DNA from: Nitrosospira multiformis
Lineage (GTDB): Bacteria > Pseudomonadota > Gammaproteobacteria > Burkholderiales > Nitrosomonadaceae
Reading direction: 5' to 3'
NCBI GenBank assembly: GCA_017306155.1
Contig: JAFKJB010000006.1
Location: forward strand, 1-64,000
Length of the DNA stretch: 64,000 nt
The notes under the pieces are model-generated. The model worked only from the letters and a program-made list of their open reading frames with translations. It searched no databases and was not told where the DNA came from. The first letter of the stretch is position 1. Each line of letters opens with the position of its first letter. This document shows, piece by piece, positions 1 through 8,849 of the stretch. The translations under genes were made by a program, and so were the position numbers.

Positions 1-145
1 CAGAATCTTGTGCAGCTTCGACCAATACTCGTCACTGAGCAGCAATCGGGGCATCGAAAACTCGTGTTGTTACTGTATGAGAGCTTTAACAATACGAGTT
101 TTCTTCCTAATCACAAAACCTTTAGATCAAAACGTCAACAGGCCC
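1..145 (-). mobile_element. IS5-family element, terminal part (continues beyond window start)
   Basis: On the minus strand an ATG at 52-54 opens a transposase N-terminus reading MPRLLLSDEYWSKLHKIL, which matches the start of IS5-family DDE transposases and runs off the window at base 1. About 90 bases outside it, near 124-144, is a terminal-repeat-like sequence (minus strand GGCCTGTTGACGTTTTGATC). A closely similar copy of this whole 145-base stretch lies at 8546-8690, which supports the boundary. The element has inserted into the membrane-protein gene at 146-685. The family call rests on the N-terminal motif and on the relic copy; the exact end is uncertain by a few bases. Confidence 0.75.
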
Positions 146-685
146 TAGAAGCGAAAAGAAACAGGCCATTGCGTCAGGTGTCGAAAGCCGGGCGATTTCA
201 AAATATCCGGTTAGCGCAACAATAAACGGAAGTATTGCTATCGAGACTGCAGCTTCTAAAATAATTAAGCCTAGTACCAGGACAGACAACGAGGCGAAGA
301 TTGCGCTGATCACGTAGGTTGCTTTCGTGTAACTCAAGCCAAAGCGCTTGAAAAGCCGTATTAATTCGATATATGCAACTCTAAGTGAATAGAATGGGAG
401 CTGCTGCTCTAAAGAAGCGGGATCTCTAAATACCGTTTCTCGATACTCCCCTATTATCAGTTTCGAAAACCTTTTGGCATTTACCTCCTTCTTTATGTCT
501 CCATACGTTTCCCGCGTTAGGTCCACCCCTCTATAGTCGTCCTTATAATAAGCTGCGGCGACGTATGCAATCATGTCCCAGTTATACTCCGGTTTCATGA
601 TCCCATATATCAAGATAGTTGCTGCCGTGGCAATAATGATTAAATACCGGAAAGTCATTAAAAATCCCGCAGATTTTACTGACAT
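122..685 (-). pseudogene. Multi-spanning membrane protein cut short by the IS5-type insertion
   Basis: The reading frame encodes 187 residues: an N-terminal membrane helix (about residues 10-28), a soluble loop rich in charged residues (about 45-110), and two hydrophobic segments (about 122-165). Near the C-terminus it has a RLSTPDAM motif. The last few codons come from the end of the insertion element, so the native C-terminus is missing. The architecture resembles polytopic membrane enzymes of polysaccharide loci (GT-C-like), but I cannot name a family. It lies upstream of nothing transcribed in the same direction within the window except the IS; the glycosyltransferase and ligase genes on the same strand point to an old surface-glycan operon. 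Confidence 0.6.
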
Positions 686-840
686 ACCTTTAACACACCT
701 CGGATTAATACAAGGCGATATAGTTGAGGCTCCTTAAACCATCCGGGAAATCCCCAGCTTTGCCGGGGTGACCTGCCCCCAGTAATTAGCCACATGGTGC
801 AGTAGAATCCTGGGTTGCAAATTGACGTTGGGCCGCAAAT

Positions 841-985
841 GTAATTGCCTGGATGTGTCGGGCCGGGGGCAATAGCGCAATACCGAAGTGGAAATGTTCA
901 TCAGCCCACAAGCCCTGCGTTCAGAGAGTTGCCATGCTGCCTTCAGAGCCGCAACTGCTTCCCGCCGCGCTTGTGGGCTTACTAC
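841..985 (-). pseudogene. IS3-family transposase OrfB, 5' fragment
   Basis: Translated on the minus strand, this stretch gives VVSPQARREAVAALKAAW followed by SERRACGLMNISTSVLRY, the N-terminal block of IS407-type OrfB. The frame overlaps the end of orfA, as expected for the programmed-frameshift arrangement of this family. It stops matching after about 48 codons; the integrase core is absent. The fragment runs into the element end at 769-840. Confidence 0.65.
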
Positions 986-1236
986 TTTCGTGAGACGACA
1001 TCTTTTAATGCCGCATTGTCGAGCAGCGCGTCAGCCAGCAGTCGCTTGAGCTTGCTGTTCTCCTGTTCTCCTCTTCCAGCGCCATCGGAGACGTCCATGC
1101 CTCCAAACTTCGCTTTCCACTTGTAATACGAGGCGTTGGAAAAACCATGCTTGCGGCACAACTCCACCACAGGCATGCCCCCATCCGCTTCCTTCAAGAA
1201 TCCAATAATCTGTTCTTCGCTGAATCGCTTCTTCAT
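982..1236 (-). pseudogene. IS3-family transposase OrfA (helix-turn-helix subunit)
   Basis: The 84-residue product starts MKKRFSEEQIIGFLKEA and continues through the ELCRKHGFSNASYYKWKAKF block, the classic HTH region of IS407-type OrfA proteins. The C-terminal part NSKLKRLLADALLDNAALKDV is the usual leucine-rich oligomerisation segment. A short stretch around residues 50-57 is altered compared with family members, which normally read a longer charged linker there, so a small deletion is likely. Its partner OrfB is represented only by a fragment, so the gene cannot drive transposition in cis. Confidence 0.8.
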
Positions 1237-1419
1237 GAGTCCACTCCTTTTTTAGAATCGGACTCTACTACGTCATGAAGCTAATAATGGGAGGGGCAGG
1301 TCAAGGTCAACTAGAGTGCGATATAAAACAAATGCGCATCTCAGAACAACAATCCTAGTAGAAAGTAGGGATGGGGATAAACTTTATAAATAGTAAAAAA
1401 CGTTACGCAAAAGAGGTAG

Positions 1420-2565
1420 TTAGGTTTTATTCTCTACTACTTTGCTTAAAAGATCGAATACTTCATTCGCATACCGCTCTTGGGTGAATCTCTTCTGAGC
1501 CCAAGCGTAGGCAGTCGCACCCAGGCGATATTTTTCATTCGGATTCTCATATAAAAAATGTATTTTATCAGCCAGTTGAATGTGATTTCCCCATTCGTAT
1601 AGAAGGCCATTTTCACCATTTTTAATGAGTTCAATTGTTCCACCTCGCCCACTGCTAATCACAGCCTTGCCCGCGAGCATCGCTTCGATCGTAACGCGAG
1701 AAAAAGCTTCCCATTGTGAACATATTAGAACAGCATCGGCCATTCGGATAAACCGAATTGGGTCATTTGAATATCCGATAAAATGTACGTGGCGCTCCAA
1801 GCCTTGAGTCTTCACTTGTCGTTCTAGCTCTCCGCGAAAACATACCTCACTATCACCAACCAAGATTAAATGAGCATCTATTCCGCGTCGAACCACTTCA
1901 GCTATTGCTGAAATCGCTCCCTCTTGTCCCTTTGCGGGTTGTAAAGAACCTACAACCACACACTGAAATGTGTTTTTGTCCAAAGCTAAAAAAGGTTTAT
2001 TGTCACTGCTACCGCTAATGGATATAGACTGATAAATTACATGCATTCTTTCTAATTTGATATAACGAGAGTAGTCGTTTGCAATAGAGTGCGAAACTGC
2101 GACTATAAAGGCGGACAAGCGATTTATTAGGAACGCTGCACAACGATTACCCACGTCAAACTTTAAATCTGCATTTCTATACGCTGACTCATGCAGGTGC
2201 CACACATGTGGCTTCCGAACTATCCAAGCGGCAAGGGCGCCTGTGTTTATAGCGATTGTATTTGTGTAAACTAAATCGCAGTCCCAATTTCGAATTATCC
2301 ACGCCATTCGAAGGGCTGCTATTAATCCCTGTAGAGTTCCTAGAATGCGAAGAGGAAGTGCTCTCCCTTTCCGCTTCCACCACCAGCGATAATTCAACTG
2401 GCGCCATTTTATGCCTAACCCATCCAAGTCTGAAAGGAGGGGGCCTTTCTTTGGTACGAACACAAGGCACTCGACACCGAGTTCATGTAATCCTTGCAGT
2501 AATTCGAGGAGAGCTAATTCTGCCCCATTTCGCTTGGCAGTGTGGGATACAAAGCAAACTCGCAT
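1420..2565 (-). CDS. GT4-family glycosyltransferase
   Basis: The 381-residue protein is the usual length for GT-B fold retaining glycosyltransferases of family GT4. The N-terminal Rossmann domain begins MRVCFVSHTAKRNGAELALL, with the glycine/asparagine loop that contacts the acceptor side. The C-terminal domain carries VVVGSLQPAKGQ (about residues 205-216) and the EX7E signature, E286 and E294 in EAFSRVTIEAML, which binds the nucleotide-sugar donor. It probably adds a sugar to a growing lipid-linked oligosaccharide at the inner face of the cytoplasmic membrane. It starts 48 bases after the O-antigen ligase gene on the same strand, so the two are likely co-transcribed. The sugar donor cannot be told from sequence. 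Confidence 0.88.
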   Translation of the reverse strand: MRVCFVSHTAKRNGAELALLELLQGLHELGVECLVFVPKKGPLLSDLDGLGIKWRQLNYRWWWKRKGRALPLRILGTLQGLIAALRMAWIIRNWDCDLVYTNTIAINTGALAAWIVRKPHVWHLHESAYRNADLKFDVGNRCAAFLINRLSAFIVAVSHSIANDYSRYIKLERMHVIYQSISISGSSDNKPFLALDKNTFQCVVVGSLQPAKGQEGAISAIAEVVRRGIDAHLILVGDSEVCFRGELERQVKTQGLERHVHFIGYSNDPIRFIRMADAVLICSQWEAFSRVTIEAMLAGKAVISSGRGGTIELIKNGENGLLYEWGNHIQLADKIHFLYENPNEKYRLGATAYAWAQKRFTQERYANEVFDLLSKVVENKT

Positions 2566-2613
2566 TAGTTTTGATATCTAGATTTTCGATCAGTTTCTTT
2601 TACTGATTCTTGG

Positions 2614-3870
2614 TTAGATATTGTGTGAGCTAGCAAAGCTTCGAGTTGAGGTATTTCCTACTCCTTTATGTGAGATGAAGATGGCTGTCACTACAATGAG
2701 GAGAAAAATAATTTGTCGAAAAAATACAAGATTATCAACCAAACCACACACGAAAATAAAACTGACTAAAGCAGCAGCAAGTGCTGCATGTCCTCGCCTA
2801 GCGAGGGTCTGAAACAAACCCCATAAGAGTAAAGCATAAGCCATCAGGCCAAGAAATCCGACATGCATTCCAATCTCGATCCAATCATTGTGGTAGTGAT
2901 AAGTAGTATTATGAAACTGCAATATCTTTTTATATAGACCACTCTTATATTTTCCAACTGCATTATCAAAATAAACTGCAGCCATCCCCGTGCCATGACC
3001 CAAAAAGGGACGTTCCTTAATCCCCTGGATGCCCACATCCCAAAGGGCGAGCCGGTATCCTATGCTGCTATTAAAATTTTCTTGCTCTAAAAGCTCGATG
3101 TCTTGCTTTGTTTGACCCAATCTTTCCCCAAAACTGGCGCTATTGTAGGCAGAGAAGCTTGCAGCAAAGGAGAAAATCACTATAAAGGTAAAGAGCCTCG
3201 TGAGTTTTTTTCTACAAAGGAAGGAAACTAGAAATACAGAGGAAATGAGAGTGGCTATGAGAATTCCGCGCGCATTCTGATTAAATTGAATAAAAATTAA
3301 AAAAAGGGCGAGAGCCCAAAAAAGTGCTTTTCTCGTTTTGTCTTTGCTTGTGCTTGCAAGGTAAAGCGCTAGTACGACTCCCATCCCAAGCATTGACGAA
3401 AAATGGAGATAAGGCATCCCCAAAGCCGGAATACCTTGTACACCCATCACCAGCCAGTGATATAAACCGATGAGTAGCGCTCCAAAATAACCGAGTAGCG
3501 CTCCACCGATTGCCCAAGGTAGACGTTCTTTATTTAAGAGACCTAGATAAGGAATAAAAACGAGAAAGGCAAAGTATCTTCGCCAGACCTTGAAGCCAAG
3601 ATCAGGGCGATCGCTCCAAAGTATGCCAAGGGCGAGGACAAAGCATAACAGGAGCATACCGATTACCAGAGGTTCTCTGGCTGTTTTTCCAAAGCGGCCC
3701 AGTCCTCCATCTATTACCCAGGCGAGCGGCAGCAGATAATAGGCATAAAAGCTCAACCCTTTGTACCAGAGCGCCATGCCAAAAAAGAATAGCACGGACT
3801 TTGCCAGCATCTCGCGCCAAGCCCTTGCAGTGGGTTGCACAAGGTTGAGGGGATGGGCGGATGTTGACAT
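2614..3870 (-). CDS. O-antigen ligase / polymerase family membrane protein
   Basis: The 418-residue protein has about ten to twelve hydrophobic segments and one large periplasmic loop (about residues 235-325), the Wzy_C / WaaL layout. In the loop are FLGHGTGMAAVYF and the histidine-rich HNTTYHYHNDWIEIGMHVG, where the H and the following NxxxE match the conserved catalytic region of O-antigen ligases. Such enzymes join or polymerise undecaprenyl-linked glycans on the periplasmic side. It is the first gene of a two-gene unit with the GT4 gene downstream. Ligase and polymerase activities are not separable by sequence alone. No strong ribosome site precedes the ATG at 3870. Confidence 0.85.
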   Translation of the reverse strand: MSTSAHPLNLVQPTARAWREMLAKSVLFFFGMALWYKGLSFYAYYLLPLAWVIDGGLGRFGKTAREPLVIGMLLLCFVLALGILWSDRPDLGFKVWRRYFAFLVFIPYLGLLNKERLPWAIGGALLGYFGALLIGLYHWLVMGVQGIPALGMPYLHFSSMLGMGVVLALYLASTSKDKTRKALFWALALFLIFIQFNQNARGILIATLISSVFLVSFLCRKKLTRLFTFIVIFSFAASFSAYNSASFGERLGQTKQDIELLEQENFNSSIGYRLALWDVGIQGIKERPFLGHGTGMAAVYFDNAVGKYKSGLYKKILQFHNTTYHYHNDWIEIGMHVGFLGLMAYALLLWGLFQTLARRGHAALAAALVSFIFVCGLVDNLVFFRQIIFLLIVVTAIFISHKGVGNTSTRSFASSHNI

Positions 3871-4088
3871 GATCTGTTCTTGCCGCTTACAAACAAGTTA
3901 TATTAGCCTATAAAATGCTGGCGCATGTTCTTCAATCGCCAATTGACCGCACTGATATCAGCAGGAATATAAGTCGCTCGCTTTACATATTTCTCTGACT
4001 TGCCGCACCTTTCAGATTCGTGCGGGCGAAAGAAGGAATTATGGCTGAGCGGTCGCGATCACATTCTGTCAATCACGGGAGGCGCTAT

Positions 4089-4520
4089 ATGAGCCGAATC
4101 ATTTATATTTCCTCAGCAGTTGCACTACTCATTACCGCGTTTGCCGCAAACGCGGGGACCTTCGAAAAAGGCGCTTGGTCTGCCAGCGGCTGCGGCGCGA
4201 TGCCTGAAACGCCAGTGGTGGATTCAAGCAGTGTTGATGCCTTCAACCGGAGTGTGGGAAAGATCAATGAGTGGCAGCAACAGATACAGACTTACCATGA
4301 CTGTATGATCAAGGAGGCCAATGCCGATAACGCCGCCATCAATAGGTCGGCCACTTCCGAGCAGTCCCGTATAAATGAGGCGGTAGAAAAAGTTAATAAA
4401 GAAGCAGCGGCTGGAAAGCAGAAGGTGGAACAGACTTCTTCCCGTTCATCGTCAGGTTCTTCTTTTCCCTCTTTGACTCCTCCTCCTGGGGGCGGCATGG
4501 GGGGTCAGCCGGGCTATTAA
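4089..4520 (+). CDS. Small secreted protein with coiled middle and Pro/Gly-rich tail
   Basis: The ATG at 4089 is preferred over in-frame starts further upstream because a GGGAGG ribosome site lies just before it and because it places a clean signal peptide (about residues 1-22, ending AANA) at the N-terminus. The mature protein of about 120 residues has two cysteines (GCGAMP and HDCM), a charged, probably helical middle segment, then a Ser-rich linker and a PPPGGGMGGQPGY tail. No family is recognised. A hairpin follows the stop codon. It is probably periplasmic or surface-exposed. Confidence 0.7.
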   Translation: MSRIIYISSAVALLITAFAANAGTFEKGAWSASGCGAMPETPVVDSSSVDAFNRSVGKINEWQQQIQTYHDCMIKEANADNAAINRSATSEQSRINEAVEKVNKEAAAGKQKVEQTSSRSSSGSSFPSLTPPPGGGMGGQPGY

Positions 4521-4564
4521 AAATAAAGAGGGCTCCCGTTTGATCTGGATTTATTGAATAACAG

Positions 4565-4592
4565 GAGAGGCTCAGTCAGCCTCTCGCTGCTT
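4565..4592 (+). terminator. Likely intrinsic terminator
   Basis: GAGAGGCT and AGCCTCTC form an eight-base-pair stem around a short loop, followed by a weakly T-rich stretch (GCTGCTTCTT). It lies between the small secreted protein and the TonB-dependent receptor gene. The T tract is poor, so this is only a moderate call. Confidence 0.45.
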
Positions 4593-4630
4593 CTTCAATT
4601 GCCTGATGTCCCGACGGAAAGTGAAAACCG

Positions 4631-6832
4631 TTGAAAATCCTGAATTTTGCGCTCGCCGCTATCGGGACTGGCTTGCCAAACCTCGGGTTTGCATGGGATT
4701 CGCCTTTACAACCCAGGAATCAGGCTAATACCGCGATCGAGGCACAACCAGTCGAATCATCAGGGAAGCCTTTGCCAGTTCTCAATCCAGTCGTTATTAC
4801 CGGCACGCGCATTGAGCAATCGAGTTTCTCCTTGCCGATGTCTATCGATGTGGTGGAGACAAAGGTTATCCAGGAGGCTCAGCCCCGAGTTAATCTTTCT
4901 GAGGCTCTCTCTCGCGTTCCAGGTCTTGTCATTCAGAATCGTCAGAATTACGCACAGGATCTGCAAGTGTCCAGCCGTGGCTTTGGCGCCCGCTCCACTT
5001 TCGGCATTCGCGGCATACGCATATTCGTCGATGATATTCCTGCCACCATGCCGGATGGTCAAGGCCAGGCGGCGAATATCAATCTCGGTTCAACCAAACG
5101 TATCGAGGTATTGCGCGGGCCATTCTCTGCCATCTATGGCAATGCCTCAGGGGGGGTTATACAGGCATACACGGAGGATGGCCCGAACGAAACCACATTA
5201 TCCGGAACTCTCCTGGGCGGCAGCTACGGCACCTCTCGCGGCGAGATCAAGCTGGGAGGTACATTGGGTGGAACGGATGTTATAACTGGTCCATTCAACT
5301 ACGTCGTCGATCTTTCCCGCTTTCAGACACGCGGCTATCGCGACCACAGTGCGGCAACGCGTTACCAGGCCAGCGCAAAAGCTACGTACAGGTTTGACCA
5401 CGACGCGACACTCACCCTCGTAGCCAATGAACTGCATCAGGGCAACACGAAGGATCCGCTTGGACTCACGCATGCTCAGGTTATCGAGAATCCCCGCCAG
5501 GCAGATATCAGCGCTCACACCTTTAACACCCGCAAGAGCATCGACAATACTCAGGGCGGTGCGGTTTATGAACACAGATTCTCTGCTTCGAACAAGATCA
5601 AGCTGATTGGTTATGCAGGAGCCCGGCAGATAGAGCAGTTTCTTGCTGTGCCACGCGGCGCGCAGATTCCTGCAACCAGTTCGGGTGGCGTGGTCGATCT
5701 CGATCGGCAATTCGGGGGGGCAGGCTTGCGATGGACTTATCGGAGCACGGGAGAACGTCCATTCACGTTGACCGCAGGTATCGAGTATGAAATTTTCAAG
5801 GAACACCGCAAGGGATTCGAGAATTTCTCCGGCGTCACCCTTGGCGTGCGCGGAGATTTGCGCCGGAATGAAAATAATACGGTCAGCAGCTTTAGTCAAT
5901 ATGGACAGGCCGAGTGGCATTTTACGCAATCATGGGTGCTTTCGGCCGCAGTGCGCTACACCGATGTGAAATTCAAGTCCGAGGATTTTTTTATCCGCCC
6001 CGGCAATGGTGATGACAGCGGCAGCCTGGATTTTCGTAACGTGAATCCAGTATTGGGCTTGTTATACAAGGCGACCCCAACGCTCAACCTGTACGCTAGC
6101 GGCGGATGGGGTTTCGAAACACCCACCTTCACAGAACTTGCCTATCGGCGGGATGGTGCTTCCGGCCTCAATTTCTCCCTTCGACCCAGCGAAAGTCGCA
6201 ATATCGAATTAGGGTTCAAGTGGCTGACTACGGATAATACACGCATCAATCTCGCGCTTTTTGAAAGCGTGGTTACCGATGAGATTCTGCCGGCAACCAA
6301 TATTGGAGGTAGAGCTACTTTTCAGAATGCGACCGATACCAGGAGACGAGGCGTAGAGCTTGCCGCTGTCCACCGCTTCGGTGCGGATCTTTCTGCATAT
6401 TTGTCTTATACCTTTCTTGATGCCCGATTTCGCGATTCCTATACCTATCAGTCCCGAGTTGGCATTCCTCTTGTAACGGTAGCGGATGGCAACTTCGTTC
6501 CCGGTGTACCGCGCAATACGGCCTATGCCGAGTTGGCCTGGCGGCGCGGCCTGCCAGGATTTTCGGCAGTGATCGAGGCAATCTATCGTGATAGAGTTTA
6601 CGCCAACGATACTAATACAGAAGCCACAAAACAGTACGCTATGGCAAACATCCGGTTCGTCTATTCACACCAGTTGGGTCGTTTGAAGCTCAGCGAATTC
6701 ATCCGAATAGACAATGTAAGCGGCGCAAAATATGTCGGCGCGGTAATTGTGAATGAAGGCAACGGACGTTTTTACGAACCGGCGCCGGGGCGGAACGTAA
6801 TAGTAGGTTTGAATGCAAGTTGTGTATTCTAG
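4631..6832 (+). CDS. TonB-dependent outer-membrane receptor, YncD/PqqU type
   Basis: The 733-residue protein has a signal-like N-terminus (about 1-22), a TonB-box-like PVVITGTRI (about 54-62), a plug domain (about 65-185) and a long beta-barrel ending in the aromatic C-terminal residue F, as outer-membrane barrels require. The plug contains the motifs DDIPATMPDGQGQ and RIEVLRGPFSAIYGNASGGV, which in my reading are closest to the YncD group, whose E. coli member takes up the cofactor PQQ. The ligand here is not known and iron chelates remain possible. The start is a TTG at 4631 with GGAAAG ten bases upstream; no ATG gives a full signal peptide. No Fur-like box was seen. A phytase-like esterase gene converges on it. 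Confidence 0.88.
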   Translation: MKILNFALAAIGTGLPNLGFAWDSPLQPRNQANTAIEAQPVESSGKPLPVLNPVVITGTRIEQSSFSLPMSIDVVETKVIQEAQPRVNLSEALSRVPGLVIQNRQNYAQDLQVSSRGFGARSTFGIRGIRIFVDDIPATMPDGQGQAANINLGSTKRIEVLRGPFSAIYGNASGGVIQAYTEDGPNETTLSGTLLGGSYGTSRGEIKLGGTLGGTDVITGPFNYVVDLSRFQTRGYRDHSAATRYQASAKATYRFDHDATLTLVANELHQGNTKDPLGLTHAQVIENPRQADISAHTFNTRKSIDNTQGGAVYEHRFSASNKIKLIGYAGARQIEQFLAVPRGAQIPATSSGGVVDLDRQFGGAGLRWTYRSTGERPFTLTAGIEYEIFKEHRKGFENFSGVTLGVRGDLRRNENNTVSSFSQYGQAEWHFTQSWVLSAAVRYTDVKFKSEDFFIRPGNGDDSGSLDFRNVNPVLGLLYKATPTLNLYASGGWGFETPTFTELAYRRDGASGLNFSLRPSESRNIELGFKWLTTDNTRINLALFESVVTDEILPATNIGGRATFQNATDTRRRGVELAAVHRFGADLSAYLSYTFLDARFRDSYTYQSRVGIPLVTVADGNFVPGVPRNTAYAELAWRRGLPGFSAVIEAIYRDRVYANDTNTEATKQYAMANIRFVYSHQLGRLKLSEFIRIDNVSGAKYVGAVIVNEGNGRFYEPAPGRNVIVGLNASCVF

Positions 6833-7152
6833 CGTAGTGTTGCATGCTAATTGAAGCATATGAAACCCAGTATTCACGCGGTTTATAGCCTGATTATAAG
6901 TTTCATCAAGAGCGCTTCACTACACTAGGATAGGCGAGGAAGATGCGGTGCAGGAAGGGGCAGCCTGGAGTCAAGCTGAATCGCTCTATTCAGCAGGCAT
7001 TATGATGAGAAGTGAATAACCGCTATTTAAACGCTATTTCCTTGGGGAATCCTTGAGGAAGTATGTTCAGTAGCCTTTTTAGCATATTGCTATAGCTCGC
7101 CTCCTGTGTGCTGCCAAAATCAATAGTCAGTAACTTTTCAGAATTCATGTTT
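6833..7152. other. Intergenic region between convergent genes
   Basis: This 320-base stretch separates the receptor gene from the end of the phytase-like gene. An in-frame minus-strand reading of 41 codons (7023-7148, starting MNSEKLLTIDFG) follows the esterase stop by five bases but lacks any family signature and is not called as a gene. No strong terminator hairpin was found. Confidence 0.4.
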
Positions 7153-8358
7153 TTATTGTAACCGTAACCGCTCCACTTGCTCCGATTCAGAGGCGATTTC
7201 CAATGCGACAAACTGGGTGAGTTGCATTCTGGAGAAATTATTGTCAGCTACAAGCACTATAGTACGTTTACCCTTGAATTCGGGACCAAAAGTAATGCCT
7301 TCTATGTTACCAATAGCCAGAGCCGAGCCATCCGCATTTTTCAGGTCTGACATGTCGAGCAAGAGAACTTTTCTTAACGGAGCGATGCTCTTGCCCGCGA
7401 TCGATTCCATTCCGGAAATGTTGGTGGCGTTCCTTGCATCAGCATAATAAAGCCTGACGATATATCCTGTATTAATGCGGCCAAGCGTGATTGCCTCCAG
7501 GGATAAGGCGCGCTCGACAATGATGAATTGGCGATCACCGATGGCGAGGAAGTCGCTCACCCCGATGATAGCGAAACTGCCGAGCAAGGACGGTGTGGAT
7601 GTAACAGGCTCAACATCATAAGCATACTCCGCAACCGGTTTTCCGGTGGCAATGTCGAAGGCAAGGATGCGTGCGCGTGAGCCTCTATAGGCATTGGCAG
7701 GGGGAGAATCCTGAACCAGGCCATTTTCGGTAGCTGTATACAGGGTTGTACCATCGGTGGAGATTGTCAGGCTCTCAAATCCCATATTGTCGTAAACGCC
7801 CTTGCTGCCGGTAAATCTCCACAGACGGGAGCCACTGGGAGCGTAGTAAACGGGAACAACGAAATTGCGCGAATGGCTGCCATCAACATTCATTTCGCGT
7901 ACCGCAGGGCTTCGGAAACCCGCTATCTCCCTGCGGCCTTCTTCGCTCCAATAAATCTTATTGCGGTTGCCGTCAAAACGGAGACTTTCCGGATCCACGG
8001 AATTTTTCTCGAACGTACCCCCACCGGATTGCTGGATTGTGGTTACGGCATGAAAGGTCACGCCCACCAGGCCAGGCTCCGCAGAGCGCTGGAATTTGGC
8101 GAGATCCAGGGATAATTCGTAAAACCGCGCCGGATTGGTTCTGCTGCGATCATCGCTAATGGCCAAGTAACGGGCAGTGTTTGCGTTGTAGTCCAGAGAC
8201 GACAACCCGCCGATGGTTGTCCCTTTGAATTTTGTCCGGGCGGGTATGATTTGCTGACCAATATAATTGAGAACAAAACCTGCCGAGTCAGCGGCGCGAA
8301 GTGGAAGGGCAAAGCTTATTTGCAGGACGGCAAGGGTAGCAAGGAGGATTATTCTCAT
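7153..8358 (-). CDS. Secreted esterase-like activity of phytase family protein
   Basis: The 401-residue protein begins with a signal peptide (about residues 1-22, ending LRAAD) and continues with the beta-propeller-like pattern of the 'esterase-like activity of phytase' family: GTTIGGLSSLDYNANTARYL near the N-terminus, DPESLRFDGN and NMGFESLTISTDG in the middle, and NIEGITFGPEF near the end. The product is expected in the periplasm or outside the cell, where relatives are annotated as phosphoester hydrolases, though activity has rarely been tested. It faces the TonB-dependent receptor gene convergently. An IS5 relic begins less than 40 bases upstream of its start, so its native promoter may have been altered. 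Confidence 0.85.
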   Translation of the reverse strand: MRIILLATLAVLQISFALPLRAADSAGFVLNYIGQQIIPARTKFKGTTIGGLSSLDYNANTARYLAISDDRSRTNPARFYELSLDLAKFQRSAEPGLVGVTFHAVTTIQQSGGGTFEKNSVDPESLRFDGNRNKIYWSEEGRREIAGFRSPAVREMNVDGSHSRNFVVPVYYAPSGSRLWRFTGSKGVYDNMGFESLTISTDGTTLYTATENGLVQDSPPANAYRGSRARILAFDIATGKPVAEYAYDVEPVTSTPSLLGSFAIIGVSDFLAIGDRQFIIVERALSLEAITLGRINTGYIVRLYYADARNATNISGMESIAGKSIAPLRKVLLLDMSDLKNADGSALAIGNIEGITFGPEFKGKRTIVLVADNNFSRMQLTQFVALEIASESEQVERLRLQ

Positions 8359-8394
8359 GATTATCAGCTACTTAAGGAAGATCGGAGAAAGCGC

Positions 8395-8690
8395 ATATTA
8401 TGCGCAGCCTGGAATGACCGGCTTTGCCTTGCGACTCGATGGTTGCGCGGATTTGCGCGCTGTCATAGCCCTTGTCCGCGATGACCGTTCCACCTGCGGG
8501 AGTCTTGCGATCAGTTCTGGTGCCATCGTGCAGCCATTAACTTGCAATCTTGTGCGGCTTCGACCAATGCTCGTCACTGAGCAGCAATTGGGGCACCGAA
8601 AACTCGTATTGCTACTGTATGAGAGCTTTAACAATACAGGTTTTCTTCCCAATCACAAAATCTTGGATCAAAACGTCAACAGACCCCAAC
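8395..8690 (-). mobile_element. Collapsed IS5-family relic
   Basis: Bases 8546-8690 nearly repeat 1-145, including the end TGTTGACGTTTTGATCC and a transposase start now reading PQLLLSDEHWSKPHKI. At about 8541 this jumps directly to an internal transposase segment, TMAPELIARLP, then after a one-base frame change GGTVIADKGYDSAQIRATIE, which holds the first Asp-containing block of the IS5 DDE domain. Everything between and after is deleted, so the relic is dead. It lies between the phytase-like gene and the TetR-exporter operon. Confidence 0.8.
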
Positions 8691-8788
8691 GCGGCCAGCA
8701 AATCGAAACTATCGACCTGGCATTCATTGGTCAGTGTAGTAGTTCGCGAAATGGCGGCTGATGGCACGAGTGTTGGACCTACTGCCTA

Positions 8789-8830
8789 TTGCAGAGTAGC
8801 GGCATCATGCTAAGATAGTAATAAATTACT
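8789..8830 (+). promoter_or_regulatory. Putative promoter and TetR operator of the exporter operon
   Basis: TTGCAG (8789-8794) and TAAGAT (8811-8816) are spaced by 16 bases and resemble a sigma-70 promoter. Immediately downstream lies the inverted repeat AGTAA-TAAA-TTACT (8817-8830), placed where a bound repressor would block transcription. The tetR start codon follows 19 bases later. The assignment is inferred from position and symmetry only. Confidence 0.4.
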
Positions 8831-8849
8831 TACTTTTGGTGAATAAGCA

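Larger units (their letters stand above)
769..1303 (-). mobile_element. Internally deleted IS3-family (IS407-like) element with both ends
   Basis: The element is bounded by inverted repeats: TGACCTGCCCC starts at 769, and its reverse complement GGGGCAGGTCA ends at 1303. Inside, on the minus strand, are an orfA-type transposase gene and a short 5' fragment of orfB. Most of orfB, including the DDE core, is missing, so the copy is defective but has kept both ends. No clear target duplication is visible. Confidence 0.75.

Noticed and set aside
845..1126. Plus-strand open frame of 93 codons
   Set aside because: It is antisense to the IS3 transposase genes and has no signature.
5198..5929. Minus-strand open frame of 243 codons inside the receptor gene
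   Set aside because: It lies wholly opposite the TonB-dependent receptor coding sequence and has no family match or ribosome site.
7023..7148. 41-codon minus-strand frame after the phytase-like gene
   Set aside because: No family signature and only a short length; left as an unproven reading.
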